15,185 nucleotides of DNA from positions 1 to 15,185 of the forward strand of contig JAUVCY010000009.1 of NCBI GenBank assembly GCA_030595585.1. Direction: 5' to 3'. The notes beneath the pieces are model-generated. The model saw only the letters and a program-made list of their open reading frames with translations, did not search any database and was not told where the DNA came from. Shown one piece after another: positions 8,545 to 14,527 of the stretch (its first letter is position 1; each line of letters begins with the position of its first letter). Both the position numbers and the translations under genes were made by a program. The stretch is from Thermoplasmatota archaeon. Lineage in GTDB: Archaea; Thermoplasmatota; Penumbrarchaeia; Penumbrarchaeales; Penumbrarchaeaceae.

Positions 8545-9012
8545 TCATATCATTCCTGCCCGTTTCCTCTCCATCATTATCTTCTCTATGAGCTCCCTTC
8601 TGCCAACGGTGTCCCCATGGCCGAAACCTGCACACTTCATGTGGACCATCAATCTTCCATCGGGCATCAGGAGAAACGGATACGTGGCGCAGGTATAGGG
8701 CCAATCAGGGTACACGGAGCAGACGTTGTCCCCCTTCAACAGGGGACACCGCCCTTCTATCTGAAAGAACGGATGGGTCCGTCCCGTTGCGGGGTCCTCT
8801 TCAAGGCGGTCCGTTCGGAAGGAGTCGAACCTGGGGTCGTCCATCATCCGTTTGTACTCGTACCAGGTTAGGTTGACCCTCCATCCGGTCTTGCAGCACC
8901 AGGAACACCTTATACACTCCCATTGATCCCCATCCTCCAGCTCCCTCCACTCCTTCCGGATCACCCTCTCCTCATCCACCCTCCCTTCCTTTCGGTATCC
9001 TGATGTCCCCAT
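8545..9012 (-). CDS. YkgJ-family Cys-cluster metal-binding protein
   Basis: A 155-aa protein with eight conserved-looking cysteines: C33, C36, C39 and C40 (CIRCSWCC), then C89, C98, C108 and C127. The order CxxCxxCC ... G-x-C-P-L-L ... C-x-V-Y-P-x-x-P-x-x-C-x-x-Y-P-F is that of the YkgJ/UPF0153 zinc- or iron-chelating family, whose function is not settled. Here D-W-P-Y-T-C-A-T-Y-P replaces the more common R-P-x-x-C-R-x-F-P. The reading frame is open to 9495, but the extra part is antisense to the next gene. ATG 9012 is chosen because it lies about 27 nt from the centre of a TATA-like palindrome, as expected for a leaderless transcript. The gene converges on the beta-helix gene with only 2 nt between the stops. 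Confidence 0.82.
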   Translation of the reverse strand: MGTSGYRKEGRVDEERVIRKEWRELEDGDQWECIRCSWCCKTGWRVNLTWYEYKRMMDDPRFDSFRTDRLEEDPATGRTHPFFQIEGRCPLLKGDNVCSVYPDWPYTCATYPFLLMPDGRLMVHMKCAGFGHGDTVGRRELIEKIMMERKRAGMI

Positions 9013-9032
9013 GAGGGGTGTAATCGCCTGTA

Positions 9033-9046
9033 TATCTAAATAGATA
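9033..9046. promoter_or_regulatory. palindromic TATA-like element in a divergent promoter
   Basis: TATCTA-AA-TAGATA is an inverted repeat between two divergent genes. Its centre is about 27 nt from the minus-strand ATG (9012), fitting a leaderless start, and about 43 nt from the plus-strand GTG (9082). It may serve as a TATA box in both directions or be an operator covering both promoters. Confidence 0.55.
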
Positions 9047-9081
9047 CTCCACAAAGTAGAATTAAGAACCAGCACAATCAA

Positions 9082-10290
9082 GTGTTCGTGCCAAGAAAGA
9101 AAAAGAAGGGCTACATAAAACCGATAGCCATCACACTGGCTGCTATCCTGGCAGTGTTCATCCTGATCGCGGCCTCTACATTTGGCATCTTTTTCCTCCT
9201 TCGATACATGGATGGATCGAGTTACAGGGAGGGGTTCACGGTCGACAATTTGATCATACCCGGGTCCGAATACAGGGAGCCCTTGTCGGAGGACCCCCCT
9301 CTGTTCATCACGGGAGGACAGGCTCCCAATATATACGGCAAGGTGACAAGGCAGGTCAATGCCACCGAGGGATTGGGTGCCTTCATCAAGATCTCTCTGG
9401 TCAATGAGGGAAACATGTCCATCTTCGTTGAATACCTCATCCTTGAGCCCGAATGGGAGGTAGAGATGGTCATACAGGTGAACAGGTACGTCCATCCGCT
9501 CATGGAAACGTATCTCTGCAGGGCCTATATTCCCATTCCATCCCCCGCTCCACCTTTTTCAAACAGGGGTTTAACTCTCTATGCGGACCTCCTTATCGAG
9601 AAGAATACGTCGTGGGTACGGAGGGAGCATCGTGAGCTGAGCAGTTTCGAGATCGAGATGGATCAGCTTTCTGAAAAAGGGGACCTGTTCGAGGTGGAGG
9701 AGAACTACTATTTCTGGTATGATCGGGTAAATTCGATGATAGAGCAGGACATGGATTACCTCACATCACTGCTTGATGAGGCCTCCCCCGGATGGGAAGA
9801 GGGATATACCGTTCAATCGATCGTGGACGTGTTCGAATACATCAACTCCGAGATAGAGTACATCCCGGACCCCGATACGGAGGGAGATCACTGGTATTCT
9901 CCGTCCGAGTGCATTGCACGGGGAGGGGGGGACTGTGAGGATTTCTCTATGCTCTTTGGAGGACTCATCACTGCCATGGGGGGCTCTGCCAGGGTGATAT
10001 TCACCGATTCACACGCTTTCTGCTCCGTGTTCATAGGGCATGACGATTCCATACTGGGCCGTATAGAGGAGAGGTCGGGTTCCAAACTTGCCATGCAGGT
10101 GTGGGAGGACGATCTCGGAAAGTGGCTCATCGTTGAGCCACAGTCCAATTTCCTGTTCGGCTGGTTTCCGGTTGGGGCCGTACCCATTGAACTTTCGGAT
10201 GCCCAGATGTACCTCTATGGACACTCTGGACTTGGATGGGATATACCCAATACCGACAGTATCTATATAGTCGATATATATTTAGATTAG
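9082..10290 (+). CDS. membrane-anchored transglutaminase-like superfamily protein
   Basis: A 402-aa protein. A basic stretch (residues 5-9) and a membrane helix (about 14-41) place the rest outside the cell. Residues about 240-360 match the transglutaminase-like/cysteine-protease core: C285 in GGGDCEDFS, H311 in D-S-H-A-F, and V-E-P-Q where the third catalytic position is normally Asp or Asn (E352 here). Residues about 50-200 form a beta-rich N-terminal domain of unknown type. Family members act as peptidases, amidases or cross-linking enzymes, and this one could process cell-surface proteins. The start is uncertain: GTG 9082 has no Shine-Dalgarno site, GTG 9088 is 6 nt later, and the next ATG (9208) would remove the helix. 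The last codons overlap the TATA box of the following gene. Confidence 0.78.
   Translation: MFVPRKKKKGYIKPIAITLAAILAVFILIAASTFGIFFLLRYMDGSSYREGFTVDNLIIPGSEYREPLSEDPPLFITGGQAPNIYGKVTRQVNATEGLGAFIKISLVNEGNMSIFVEYLILEPEWEVEMVIQVNRYVHPLMETYLCRAYIPIPSPAPPFSNRGLTLYADLLIEKNTSWVRREHRELSSFEIEMDQLSEKGDLFEVEENYYFWYDRVNSMIEQDMDYLTSLLDEASPGWEEGYTVQSIVDVFEYINSEIEYIPDPDTEGDHWYSPSECIARGGGDCEDFSMLFGGLITAMGGSARVIFTDSHAFCSVFIGHDDSILGRIEERSGSKLAMQVWEDDLGKWLIVEPQSNFLFGWFPVGAVPIELSDAQMYLYGHSGLGWDIPNTDSIYIVDIYLD
10275..10284 (+). promoter_or_regulatory. TATA box of the PhoU-like gene
   Basis: TATATATTTA lies within the last codons of the upstream gene. A start about 27 nt from its centre (near 10306) would give a leader of about 12 nt carrying GGTGAT (10309-10314) before ATG 10318. 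This gives the regulator its own promoter. Confidence 0.55.
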
Positions 10291-10317
10291 AACTCTATAT
10301 TGTTGCCCGGTGATATC

Positions 10318-11322
10318 ATGGAAACCAGAAAGGTCCAGATCTCGGGAGGTTCGACCTATATCATTTCCCTGCCCAAGAAGTGGGCCGTCAGAAACGGCAT
10401 CAAGAACGGCAGTTCGCTCAATATGTACGAGGACAGGGGAAATAATCTCATAATCTCTCCCGAGATGATATCCTTCAAGAACAGGCACATTGGCGAGATA
10501 AGGGTCCAGGGCTCCGAGAGCCCGGATGCCCTCATGAGAAGGCTTGTGGGAGCGTACGTTTCAGGGGTCACCCAATTGGACGTGATCTCCAAGGGTGAGA
10601 TACCAACCGCCCTTTCCAGGGCGGTAAGGGAGTTCACCAGGCTGGTCATGGGAGTGGAGATAGTTGAGGAGAGAAAAGACCTCCTGAGGCTTCAGGACCT
10701 GATCGATCCATCTGATTTCTCCATCCGTTCGGGCATTAAGAGAATGGCCTATATCGCGGAGCAGATGATCAGGGATTCCCTGGATGGGCTCAAGAACCCC
10801 GACCCGGACCTGATGGAGGATGTCGTCCTTCGCGACGTGGAGGTTGACCGTATCTCATGGCTTATCCACAAGGAGTACAATATGATCAATTCCTCTCCGA
10901 GAACCTCCGACAGGAGCGCCATGCTTCCCAATGAGGCTCTGAACTACCTGCTTGCCTCAAGGGCTATAGAGAGGGTGGCCGACCATGCCAACGATGTGGC
11001 AAAGAGGCTCAACGGAGTGAATCTCACGGCATCCCAGACACAGCTTATGAAGATATACGGTGAGGGAGACCGCGCGAAAAAGCTGTTCACCGACTCCGTC
11101 GCATCCCTGCTTTCACAGGACCTCAAACAGGCGGACAATGTCGTCAACGGGTCAAGGGACCTCAAGGACCGGATCGACCCGATGCTCAAGAGCGTGTTCC
11201 AATTGCCCCCTGACGAGGCAGTGCTCCTTGCATTCATACTCAATTCAATAGACAGGATAGCATCCTATTCAGGAGATATTGCAAAGGCCACCTTGAACAA
11301 GCACTCCCCTCCTAAGAGGTAG
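10318..11322 (+). CDS. AbrB/SpoVT-like DNA-binding domain fused to PhoU domains (phosphate uptake regulator family)
   Basis: 334 aa from ATG 10318. Residues 1-about 48 form a swapped-hairpin AbrB-like DNA-binding domain with the archaeal signature S-G-G-S-T-Y-I-I-S-L-P-K-K-W. The rest is helical, with two PhoU-type repeats (about 115-205 and 215-325), the first with E/D-x-x-x-D metal-ligand-like spacing and the second containing R-A-I-E-R-V-A-D-H-A. Such fusions are common in archaea and are annotated as phosphate uptake regulators. The cytoplasmic protein probably controls phosphate transport genes, but no pst or pit genes are in this window. The reading frame extends 18 nt further to a TTG at 10300; ATG 10318 is preferred because of the GGTGAT site and the N-terminal alignment of the AbrB domain. 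Its end overlaps the convergent protease gene by 11 nt. Confidence 0.88.
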   Translation: METRKVQISGGSTYIISLPKKWAVRNGIKNGSSLNMYEDRGNNLIISPEMISFKNRHIGEIRVQGSESPDALMRRLVGAYVSGVTQLDVISKGEIPTALSRAVREFTRLVMGVEIVEERKDLLRLQDLIDPSDFSIRSGIKRMAYIAEQMIRDSLDGLKNPDPDLMEDVVLRDVEVDRISWLIHKEYNMINSSPRTSDRSAMLPNEALNYLLASRAIERVADHANDVAKRLNGVNLTASQTQLMKIYGEGDRAKKLFTDSVASLLSQDLKQADNVVNGSRDLKDRIDPMLKSVFQLPPDEAVLLAFILNSIDRIASYSGDIAKATLNKHSPPKR

Positions 11323-13369
11323 ATCTATCCTTTTTTGTTCTTTTCCATACCAGGAAACCAACGCCGGCCGCCGCTATTAAGCCAAGCAGTAACAGGGGCA
11401 GGATCACATTTGTCCCCTCTATGCCTCCACCTACGGTCCCCCCGGAAATGACCGTGATATCTATCCAGCTGGGTATCGACTCGTCCCCCGAGGAGGATAC
11501 CGATCTGACGTGGATCCTGTGATCTCCCTCGCTCAGGCCAGAGACCCTGATACTCCATGGGTTGAAGGATCGGTTCTCCTGAGCCTCCACCAGTTTCCAA
11601 TCCCCCTCATCGACCCTGTACTCTGTTCTCTCGTAGTTCTCGCCCCTGCTCCAGCCCAGGCCGGAGACCACCAGGGGCAGTGATACATTGAACGAATGAT
11701 AGGCCATTATCGTTTCGTTACCGTCGATGCCGGTTATGTGGGCCTGAAGGTCCACGTCGTAGGAGGCGTCCGGGGAGATCATCTTTGATACCCGGACCGA
11801 ATTGTATGCGTCAACCACGCCGTAGCCGAAATCTGCCTCCCAGAAGGGGTCCAGGTCGGGATAGGTGGGCTCCTGTTTTCTCTCCGCCGTGTACTTGAGG
11901 ATCTCCTTGACAAGGCCATTCTCCCCCCTGAGGTCCGGGTTCGCCTCAAGCATAAGGCCGATCAGCCCGGCGACAAGAGGGGTGGCATAGGAGGTGCCTG
12001 ACCCACGGTTCGCGTAACCGTTGTTGGATGCGTCGCCCACGATCCTCGCCGTCGAGGGCTGCAGGTTCATTATGTGGGTTCCGGGGGCCGTGATGTCGGG
12101 TTTCAGCTCATCGTACGGGTCGCCATCGTTGTTATCCGTCCTGGGGCCCCTCGAGGAATATTCCGCAATGAAATCATCCTCATGCTCAAGTGTATCGTCA
12201 TCATCGGAGGCAGCTACGATGATCGCCCTTGAGGAGGCGGAAAGCCCGCTAAATCCCGTGTTGTCGGGGCCGGCGTTCCCCGCTGCATTTACAACTATGG
12301 CCCCTCTCTCTGCAGCCTCATCGAGCAGTCTGGAATACGGGTCGGTCCCGTCGGAATCGGATCCGATATCGATGCCCCAGGAAATCGACATGATATCGAT
12401 GCCGGTATAGTCGCCGCCTCCGGTCGGCCAGCTGGTCTCCAGGTTCTCGATCCCCCACTGGACCCCCCTGAGGGTCCCATCTTTCATCTGTGGGTCCGTG
12501 AGGGCCCCGATCCAGAACTCGCCTGGGGCGAATCCTATCTTCGTACCTATTCGGATGTCGACCAACCTTGCGCCGGGTGCAACGCCCATGTAGGTGCCAT
12601 CCGGAGCTCCCGTTCCCGTGGCGATGCCGGAGCATGTGGACCCGTGCCCCTGGATGTCGTCCGGATTGTATGAGCCGTCCTGCGGATAGAGGAATACCAT
12701 GTTGTCCGGTTTGGTCATATCCACGCCCGCAAGGAACTTTCCTTTCAACGAGGGATGTTCATCGTCTATTCCAGTATCGATAACGGCAATGGAAGAGCCC
12801 ATGCCGGAGTAACCCAGGTCCCAGGCTGTCTCCGGTGAGTACATGTCCGACTCCCTCGCCCTGACGGTTGGTGTGGCGATATCAGAAAAGAGAACGGTCT
12901 CTCCGATGGGGTCGACAAATACCGTGCCCTCCAGTCCAAGGAGCTCGTATATTCGGTAAGGAGGGACCTGCTTGATGGTCAATGCGTCGATGGGTTCTAT
13001 GTGGCTCACCACGTCGAATTCCCTCTCTCTCAGCCAGGTGATATGGGACCCTCCTATGTGGCCATCGAAGGAGAGGATGAGGTTCAACCTCATGTCCGAA
13101 TCTGGATACATGTCCGCAAGCTCATCGAGTACGTCGTTAACGCCGTCCCTATCCAGGTCGTTGGCCGTCCTCTCCCACCATGGAGTATCGATAACCGTGC
13201 TATGGTGATGAACAGGTACCCATGGGTCCTCCAGCAGTGCTCCCTTGATTGGAGCGGGGCCGAGGTCTATTGCCATGCTCATGGGGACGAAGAGCAGCAC
13301 AAGTGCGACGAGTAAAGGAAGTGATCTCATTGAAAACCGCATTGGAATGATACTTCTTAACCTTTCCAC
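11312..13369 (-). CDS. secreted, membrane-anchored subtilisin-like serine protease (family S8)
   Basis: A 685-aa protein. A signal peptide (about 10-34) precedes a pro-region (about 35-170) with a calcium-loop-like D71-x-D73-x-D75-G-x-N78-D79. The catalytic domain spans about 178-525 with D198 (A-V-I-D-T-G), H242 (G-H-G-S), oxyanion N365 (N-A-A-G-N) and S460 (G-T-S-Y-A-T-P), so all key residues are present. Two beta-rich segments follow (about 530-575 and 578-640), the second with the D-E-G-x-W ... L-S-E-G-x-H pattern also seen in the repeats of the beta-helix protein. A membrane helix (about 655-676) and a basic tail end the protein, so the protease should face outward from the membrane. GTG 13369 is taken as start because a TATA-like box lies about 25 nt upstream; ATG 13342 is a good alternative and keeps the signal peptide. 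Confidence 0.9.
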   Translation of the reverse strand: MERLRSIIPMRFSMRSLPLLVALVLLFVPMSMAIDLGPAPIKGALLEDPWVPVHHHSTVIDTPWWERTANDLDRDGVNDVLDELADMYPDSDMRLNLILSFDGHIGGSHITWLREREFDVVSHIEPIDALTIKQVPPYRIYELLGLEGTVFVDPIGETVLFSDIATPTVRARESDMYSPETAWDLGYSGMGSSIAVIDTGIDDEHPSLKGKFLAGVDMTKPDNMVFLYPQDGSYNPDDIQGHGSTCSGIATGTGAPDGTYMGVAPGARLVDIRIGTKIGFAPGEFWIGALTDPQMKDGTLRGVQWGIENLETSWPTGGGDYTGIDIMSISWGIDIGSDSDGTDPYSRLLDEAAERGAIVVNAAGNAGPDNTGFSGLSASSRAIIVAASDDDDTLEHEDDFIAEYSSRGPRTDNNDGDPYDELKPDITAPGTHIMNLQPSTARIVGDASNNGYANRGSGTSYATPLVAGLIGLMLEANPDLRGENGLVKEILKYTAERKQEPTYPDLDPFWEADFGYGVVDAYNSVRVSKMISPDASYDVDLQAHITGIDGNETIMAYHSFNVSLPLVVSGLGWSRGENYERTEYRVDEGDWKLVEAQENRSFNPWSIRVSGLSEGDHRIHVRSVSSSGDESIPSWIDITVISGGTVGGGIEGTNVILPLLLLGLIAAAGVGFLVWKRTKKDRSTS
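11331..11344 (+). terminator. T-rich transcription end of the PhoU-like gene
   Basis: TTTTTTGTTCTTTT starts 9 nt after the stop codon. Archaeal transcription commonly ends at such T-tracts without a hairpin. It lies inside the 3' coding end of the convergent protease gene. Confidence 0.55.
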
Positions 13370-13389
13370 CTGGATGTGATGTGGATCAG

Positions 13390-13470
13390 GATAATAAGGG
13401 GGAAACGGGGCGGTGGGGATAATACAAAGGGGGAAGGTGGGAAAAAGGTGTCCGCCCCGTATGATAATAA
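13390..13470 (-). promoter_or_regulatory. three TATTATC elements upstream of the protease gene
   Basis: Read on the minus strand, TTATTATC, TATTATC and TTATTATC occur at 13390-13397, 13418-13424 and 13463-13470, each next to a C-run. The nearest is about 25 nt from GTG 13369 and is the best TATA candidate. A GC-rich 9-bp inverted repeat, ACGGGGCGG (13405-13413) and CCGCCCCGT (13452-13460), encloses the middle copy. Confidence 0.4.
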
Positions 13471-13477
13471 AATGGGG

Positions 13478-13491
13478 ACAGGGGTATTTAT
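13478..13491. repeat. 14-bp direct repeat, copy 1
   Basis: ACAGGGGTATTTAT recurs exactly at 13933-13946. It contains a TATA-like core (ATAAATA on the minus strand). A nearby perfect 8-bp palindrome, GTGTACAC, lies at 13507-13514. Confidence 0.6.
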
Positions 13492-13578
13492 CATTCTAGC
13501 CTAATTGTGTACACTTGTTACACTTTCCATTATCCGGCGATCCCTTTTATCTTTCTATGTTCATTATATCTTATCCAT

Positions 13579-13624
13579 CCTGCAGAAGGCAGGTTGAAAC
13601 AGCGGGGGCGGCCAGGCCGCCCCC
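13579..13624. other. two adjacent hairpins, one very GC-rich
   Basis: CCTGC-AGAAG-GCAGG (13579-13593) is followed by GGGGGCGGCC (13604-13613) and GGCCGCCCCC (13615-13624), a perfect 10-bp inverted repeat around a single base. On the minus strand the GC-rich hairpin begins 18 nt after the stop of the 26-aa small ORF, but no T-run follows, so it is not a typical terminator. It could be part of a structured RNA. Confidence 0.5.
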
Positions 13625-13641
13625 TATGCTCTCCTTCCCGA

Positions 13642-13722
13642 TCAGCACCTGGGCCATCTGAGGGGATACATGTTGACCAGACGGAGATTGTATACGTCCA
13701 TTGCCACCAAGAGTCCATTCAT
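13642..13722 (-). CDS. small ORF, 26 aa, hypothetical
   Basis: This small ORF starts ATGAATGGA and encodes 26 residues beginning MNGLLVAMDVY. I do not recognise the peptide. The case for translation is the context: AGGAGG (13730-13735) lies 7 nt before the ATG, the strongest Shine-Dalgarno site in the window, and a TATA-like CTATATGTTAAT (13771-13782) sits where a leader of about 25 nt would result. A longer frame from ATG 13718 (62 aa, to 13530) overlaps it, reads through both hairpins and looks less natural. The same ATGAATGGA start occurs in the other small-ORF unit at 14239. It could also be a small RNA rather than a protein gene. Confidence 0.4.
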   Translation of the reverse strand: MNGLLVAMDVYNLRLVNMYPLRWPRC

Positions 13723-13770
13723 TTTTTTTCCTCCTGAACGCTTATTGCAGATCCCCGAAATGAAACCGGT

Positions 13771-13782
13771 ATTAACATATAG
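13771..13782 (-). promoter_or_regulatory. TATA-like box of the 26-aa small ORF
   Basis: CTATATGTTAAT on the minus strand. A start about 27 nt from its centre falls near 13749, just before the AGGAGG site at 13730-13735. Confidence 0.4.
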
Positions 13783-13815
13783 GTCACCGACCCATATCCG
13801 ATTTAGAGGATCTAA

Positions 13816-13860
13816 GAGCTCTTCCCCCGCTACCTGTTATAGTACTTGGGGGAGGGGCTC
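13816..13860 (+). ncRNA. candidate structured RNA hairpin with two G-U pairs
   Basis: GAGCTCTTCCCCC (13816-13828) can pair with GGGGGAGGGGCTC (13848-13860) along 13 positions around a 19-nt loop. Two positions are U-G wobbles when read as plus-strand RNA, but would be A-C mismatches in minus-strand RNA. This favours a plus-strand transcript. No RNA family is recognised. Confidence 0.35.
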
Positions 13861-13896
13861 CCTCACTTCGCATTCAATTTTAACATATGTTGTGAG

Positions 13897-13915
13897 TATA
13901 TTAAGCATATTGAAA
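13897..13915 (-). repeat. 19-bp direct repeat, copy 1, part of a duplicated promoter-like segment
   Basis: TATATTAAGCATATTGAAA is identical at 14396-14414. Similarity continues weakly for about 30 nt to the right, through ACAGGG and a TATA-like core in both copies. Read on the minus strand each copy contains CTTAATATA, a TATA-like box. About 25 nt downstream of this copy lies ATG 13873, a possible leaderless start of a 29-codon frame of unconvincing composition. Confidence 0.65.
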
Positions 13916-13932
13916 AAACCTATACTTTTTTT

Positions 13933-13946
13933 ACAGGGGTATTTAT
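13933..13946 (-). repeat. 14-bp direct repeat, copy 2, with TATA-like core
   Basis: This is an exact copy of 13478-13491. On the minus strand it reads ATAAATACCCCTGT, preceded by a T that completes TATAAATA, a good archaeal TATA box. Confidence 0.55.
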
Positions 13947-13971
13947 ACTTTACCTCAATTTATTTACATCC

Positions 13972-14058
13972 CAACTTTGACAGATTGAATATGATTTGAC
14001 CCTGTCAAAGTTGTGAGAAGCCTCACTTTGACACTTATCTTTACTCATATGTCAAAGT
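13972..14058. repeat. cluster of four ACTTTGACA elements as inverted pairs
   Basis: CAACTTTGACAG (13972-13983) and CTGTCAAAGTTG (14002-14013) form a perfect 12-bp inverted repeat with an 18-nt spacer. ACTTTGACA (14025-14033) and TGTCAAAGT (14050-14058) form a second pair with a 16-nt spacer. Between them GTGAG-AAGC-CTCAC (14013-14026) makes a further small hairpin, so the inner two elements can also pair with each other. The arrangement suggests a multi-site operator, a structured RNA or a site for another DNA-binding factor. The right end overlaps the tail of the frameshifted small gene. Confidence 0.7.
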
Positions 14059-14239
14059 TAGGTTACATCCATATATCCGATCTTTCAATTCAGGTCTCGA
14101 TGCTTTAACTTCAGTTGCATAGATGTCCGTTGCATCTGCATACATTGATCCTGGGCGGGGGGCCCCCGTTCCACATATCTCTGATAACCTCCGAAAGCGT
14201 GTCCAGGGACACTTCGATATCCGTAATGGTTCCATTCAT
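14041..14239 (-). pseudogene. small gene apparently split by a frameshift in a G5C6 tract
   Basis: ATG 14239 overlaps the stop of the upstream small ORF as ATGA. It opens a frame encoding MNGTITDIEVSLDTLSEVIR and onward, which runs through GGGGGCCCCCC (around 14155-14165) and stops at 14111 after 42 codons. In another frame, from about 14155 onward, a natural-looking sequence containing MYADATDIYATEV and RPELKDRIYGCNL continues to a TAA at 14041-14043. Removing one base from the tract joins them into a 65-codon gene. This could be a real pseudogene, a programmed or phase-variable frameshift, or an assembly error in the G/C tract. The protein is not recognised. If the frames are not joined, the intact product is the 42-aa form (14111-14239). 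Confidence 0.35.
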
Positions 14240-14355
14240 TCAATCATCTTCTTTTCGTATTGAGATGGGGCGCCCATGATTCTCTGGATCCTCCCTGCGT
14301 TTGAACAGGGGGGCGCATACCATTCCACCTGGTTTCCCAGCCGTTGCATTTCCAT
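14236..14355 (-). CDS. small ORF, 39 aa, hypothetical, coupled to the following frame
   Basis: This 39-codon ORF starts MEMQRLGNQVEWYAPPC and is not recognised. GGAG (14362-14365, within GAGAGGAGA) lies 6 nt before ATG 14355, and a TATA-like CTTAATATATGC (14394-14405) sits about 44 nt upstream, giving a leader of about 17 nt. Its TGA overlaps the next start as ATGA, a common sign of translational coupling. A 76-aa frame on the same strand (14240-14470) overlaps it but begins upstream of the TATA box, so it is less likely. Confidence 0.4.
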   Translation of the reverse strand: MEMQRLGNQVEWYAPPCSNAGRIQRIMGAPSQYEKKMIE

Positions 14356-14395
14356 GGGGTTCTCCTCTCAATACATAACGATCATCGGTGGAGCA

Positions 14396-14414
14396 TATAT
14401 TAAGCATATTGAAA
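14396..14414 (-). promoter_or_regulatory. 19-bp direct repeat, copy 2, carrying the small-ORF TATA box
   Basis: Identical to 13897-13915. On the minus strand it reads TTTCAATATGCTTAATATA, and the TATA-like part (14394-14405) is placed correctly for transcription of the 39-aa ORF. The segment to its right again carries ACAGGG and a TATATATA tract (14423-14435), as in the other copy. Confidence 0.5.
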
Positions 14415-14472
14415 TAACTCATATTTCCGAACAGGGAATATATATAATTTATTCTTACAATATAAACCATTT

Positions 14473-14513
14473 AAAAAAAAAGATGGGGCCCATTTATTTA
14501 GTTAACGGGCCCC
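14473..14513 (-). terminator. hairpin plus T9 terminator after the caspase-like gene
   Basis: Read on the minus strand, GGGGCCC and GGGCCCC (14507-14513 and 14485-14491) form a 7-bp GC stem with a 15-nt loop, followed 3 nt later by nine T's (14481-14473). It begins 14 nt after the stop codon of the caspase-like gene. Confidence 0.8.
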
Positions 14514-14527
14514 TGAACATATCAATT

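Noticed and set aside
9013..9495. N-terminal extension of the YkgJ-like protein
   Set aside because: This part of the frame is antisense to the transglutaminase-like gene and lacks domain-like sequence; the TATA position favours ATG 9012.
13507..13737. 76-codon open frame on the plus strand
   Set aside because: It crosses both GC-rich hairpins and is antisense to a small ORF with much better start signals.
13784..13873. 29-codon minus-strand frame positioned as a leaderless gene after the 19-bp repeat
   Set aside because: The spacing from the TATA-like box is good, but the peptide is low in hydrophobic residues, rich in Ser/Pro/Gly/Arg and lies across the plus-strand hairpin, so translation is not supported.
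13670..13999. 109-codon open frame on the plus strand
   Set aside because: It runs through the hairpins and direct repeats, has no convincing start signal and an unnatural composition.
13972..14058. CRISPR array
   Set aside because: The repeats are only 9-12 bp, alternate in orientation and have spacers of 12-18 nt; no cas genes are present.
13972..14058. replication origin
   Set aside because: No ORB-like element was recognised and no orc1/cdc6 gene is in the window.
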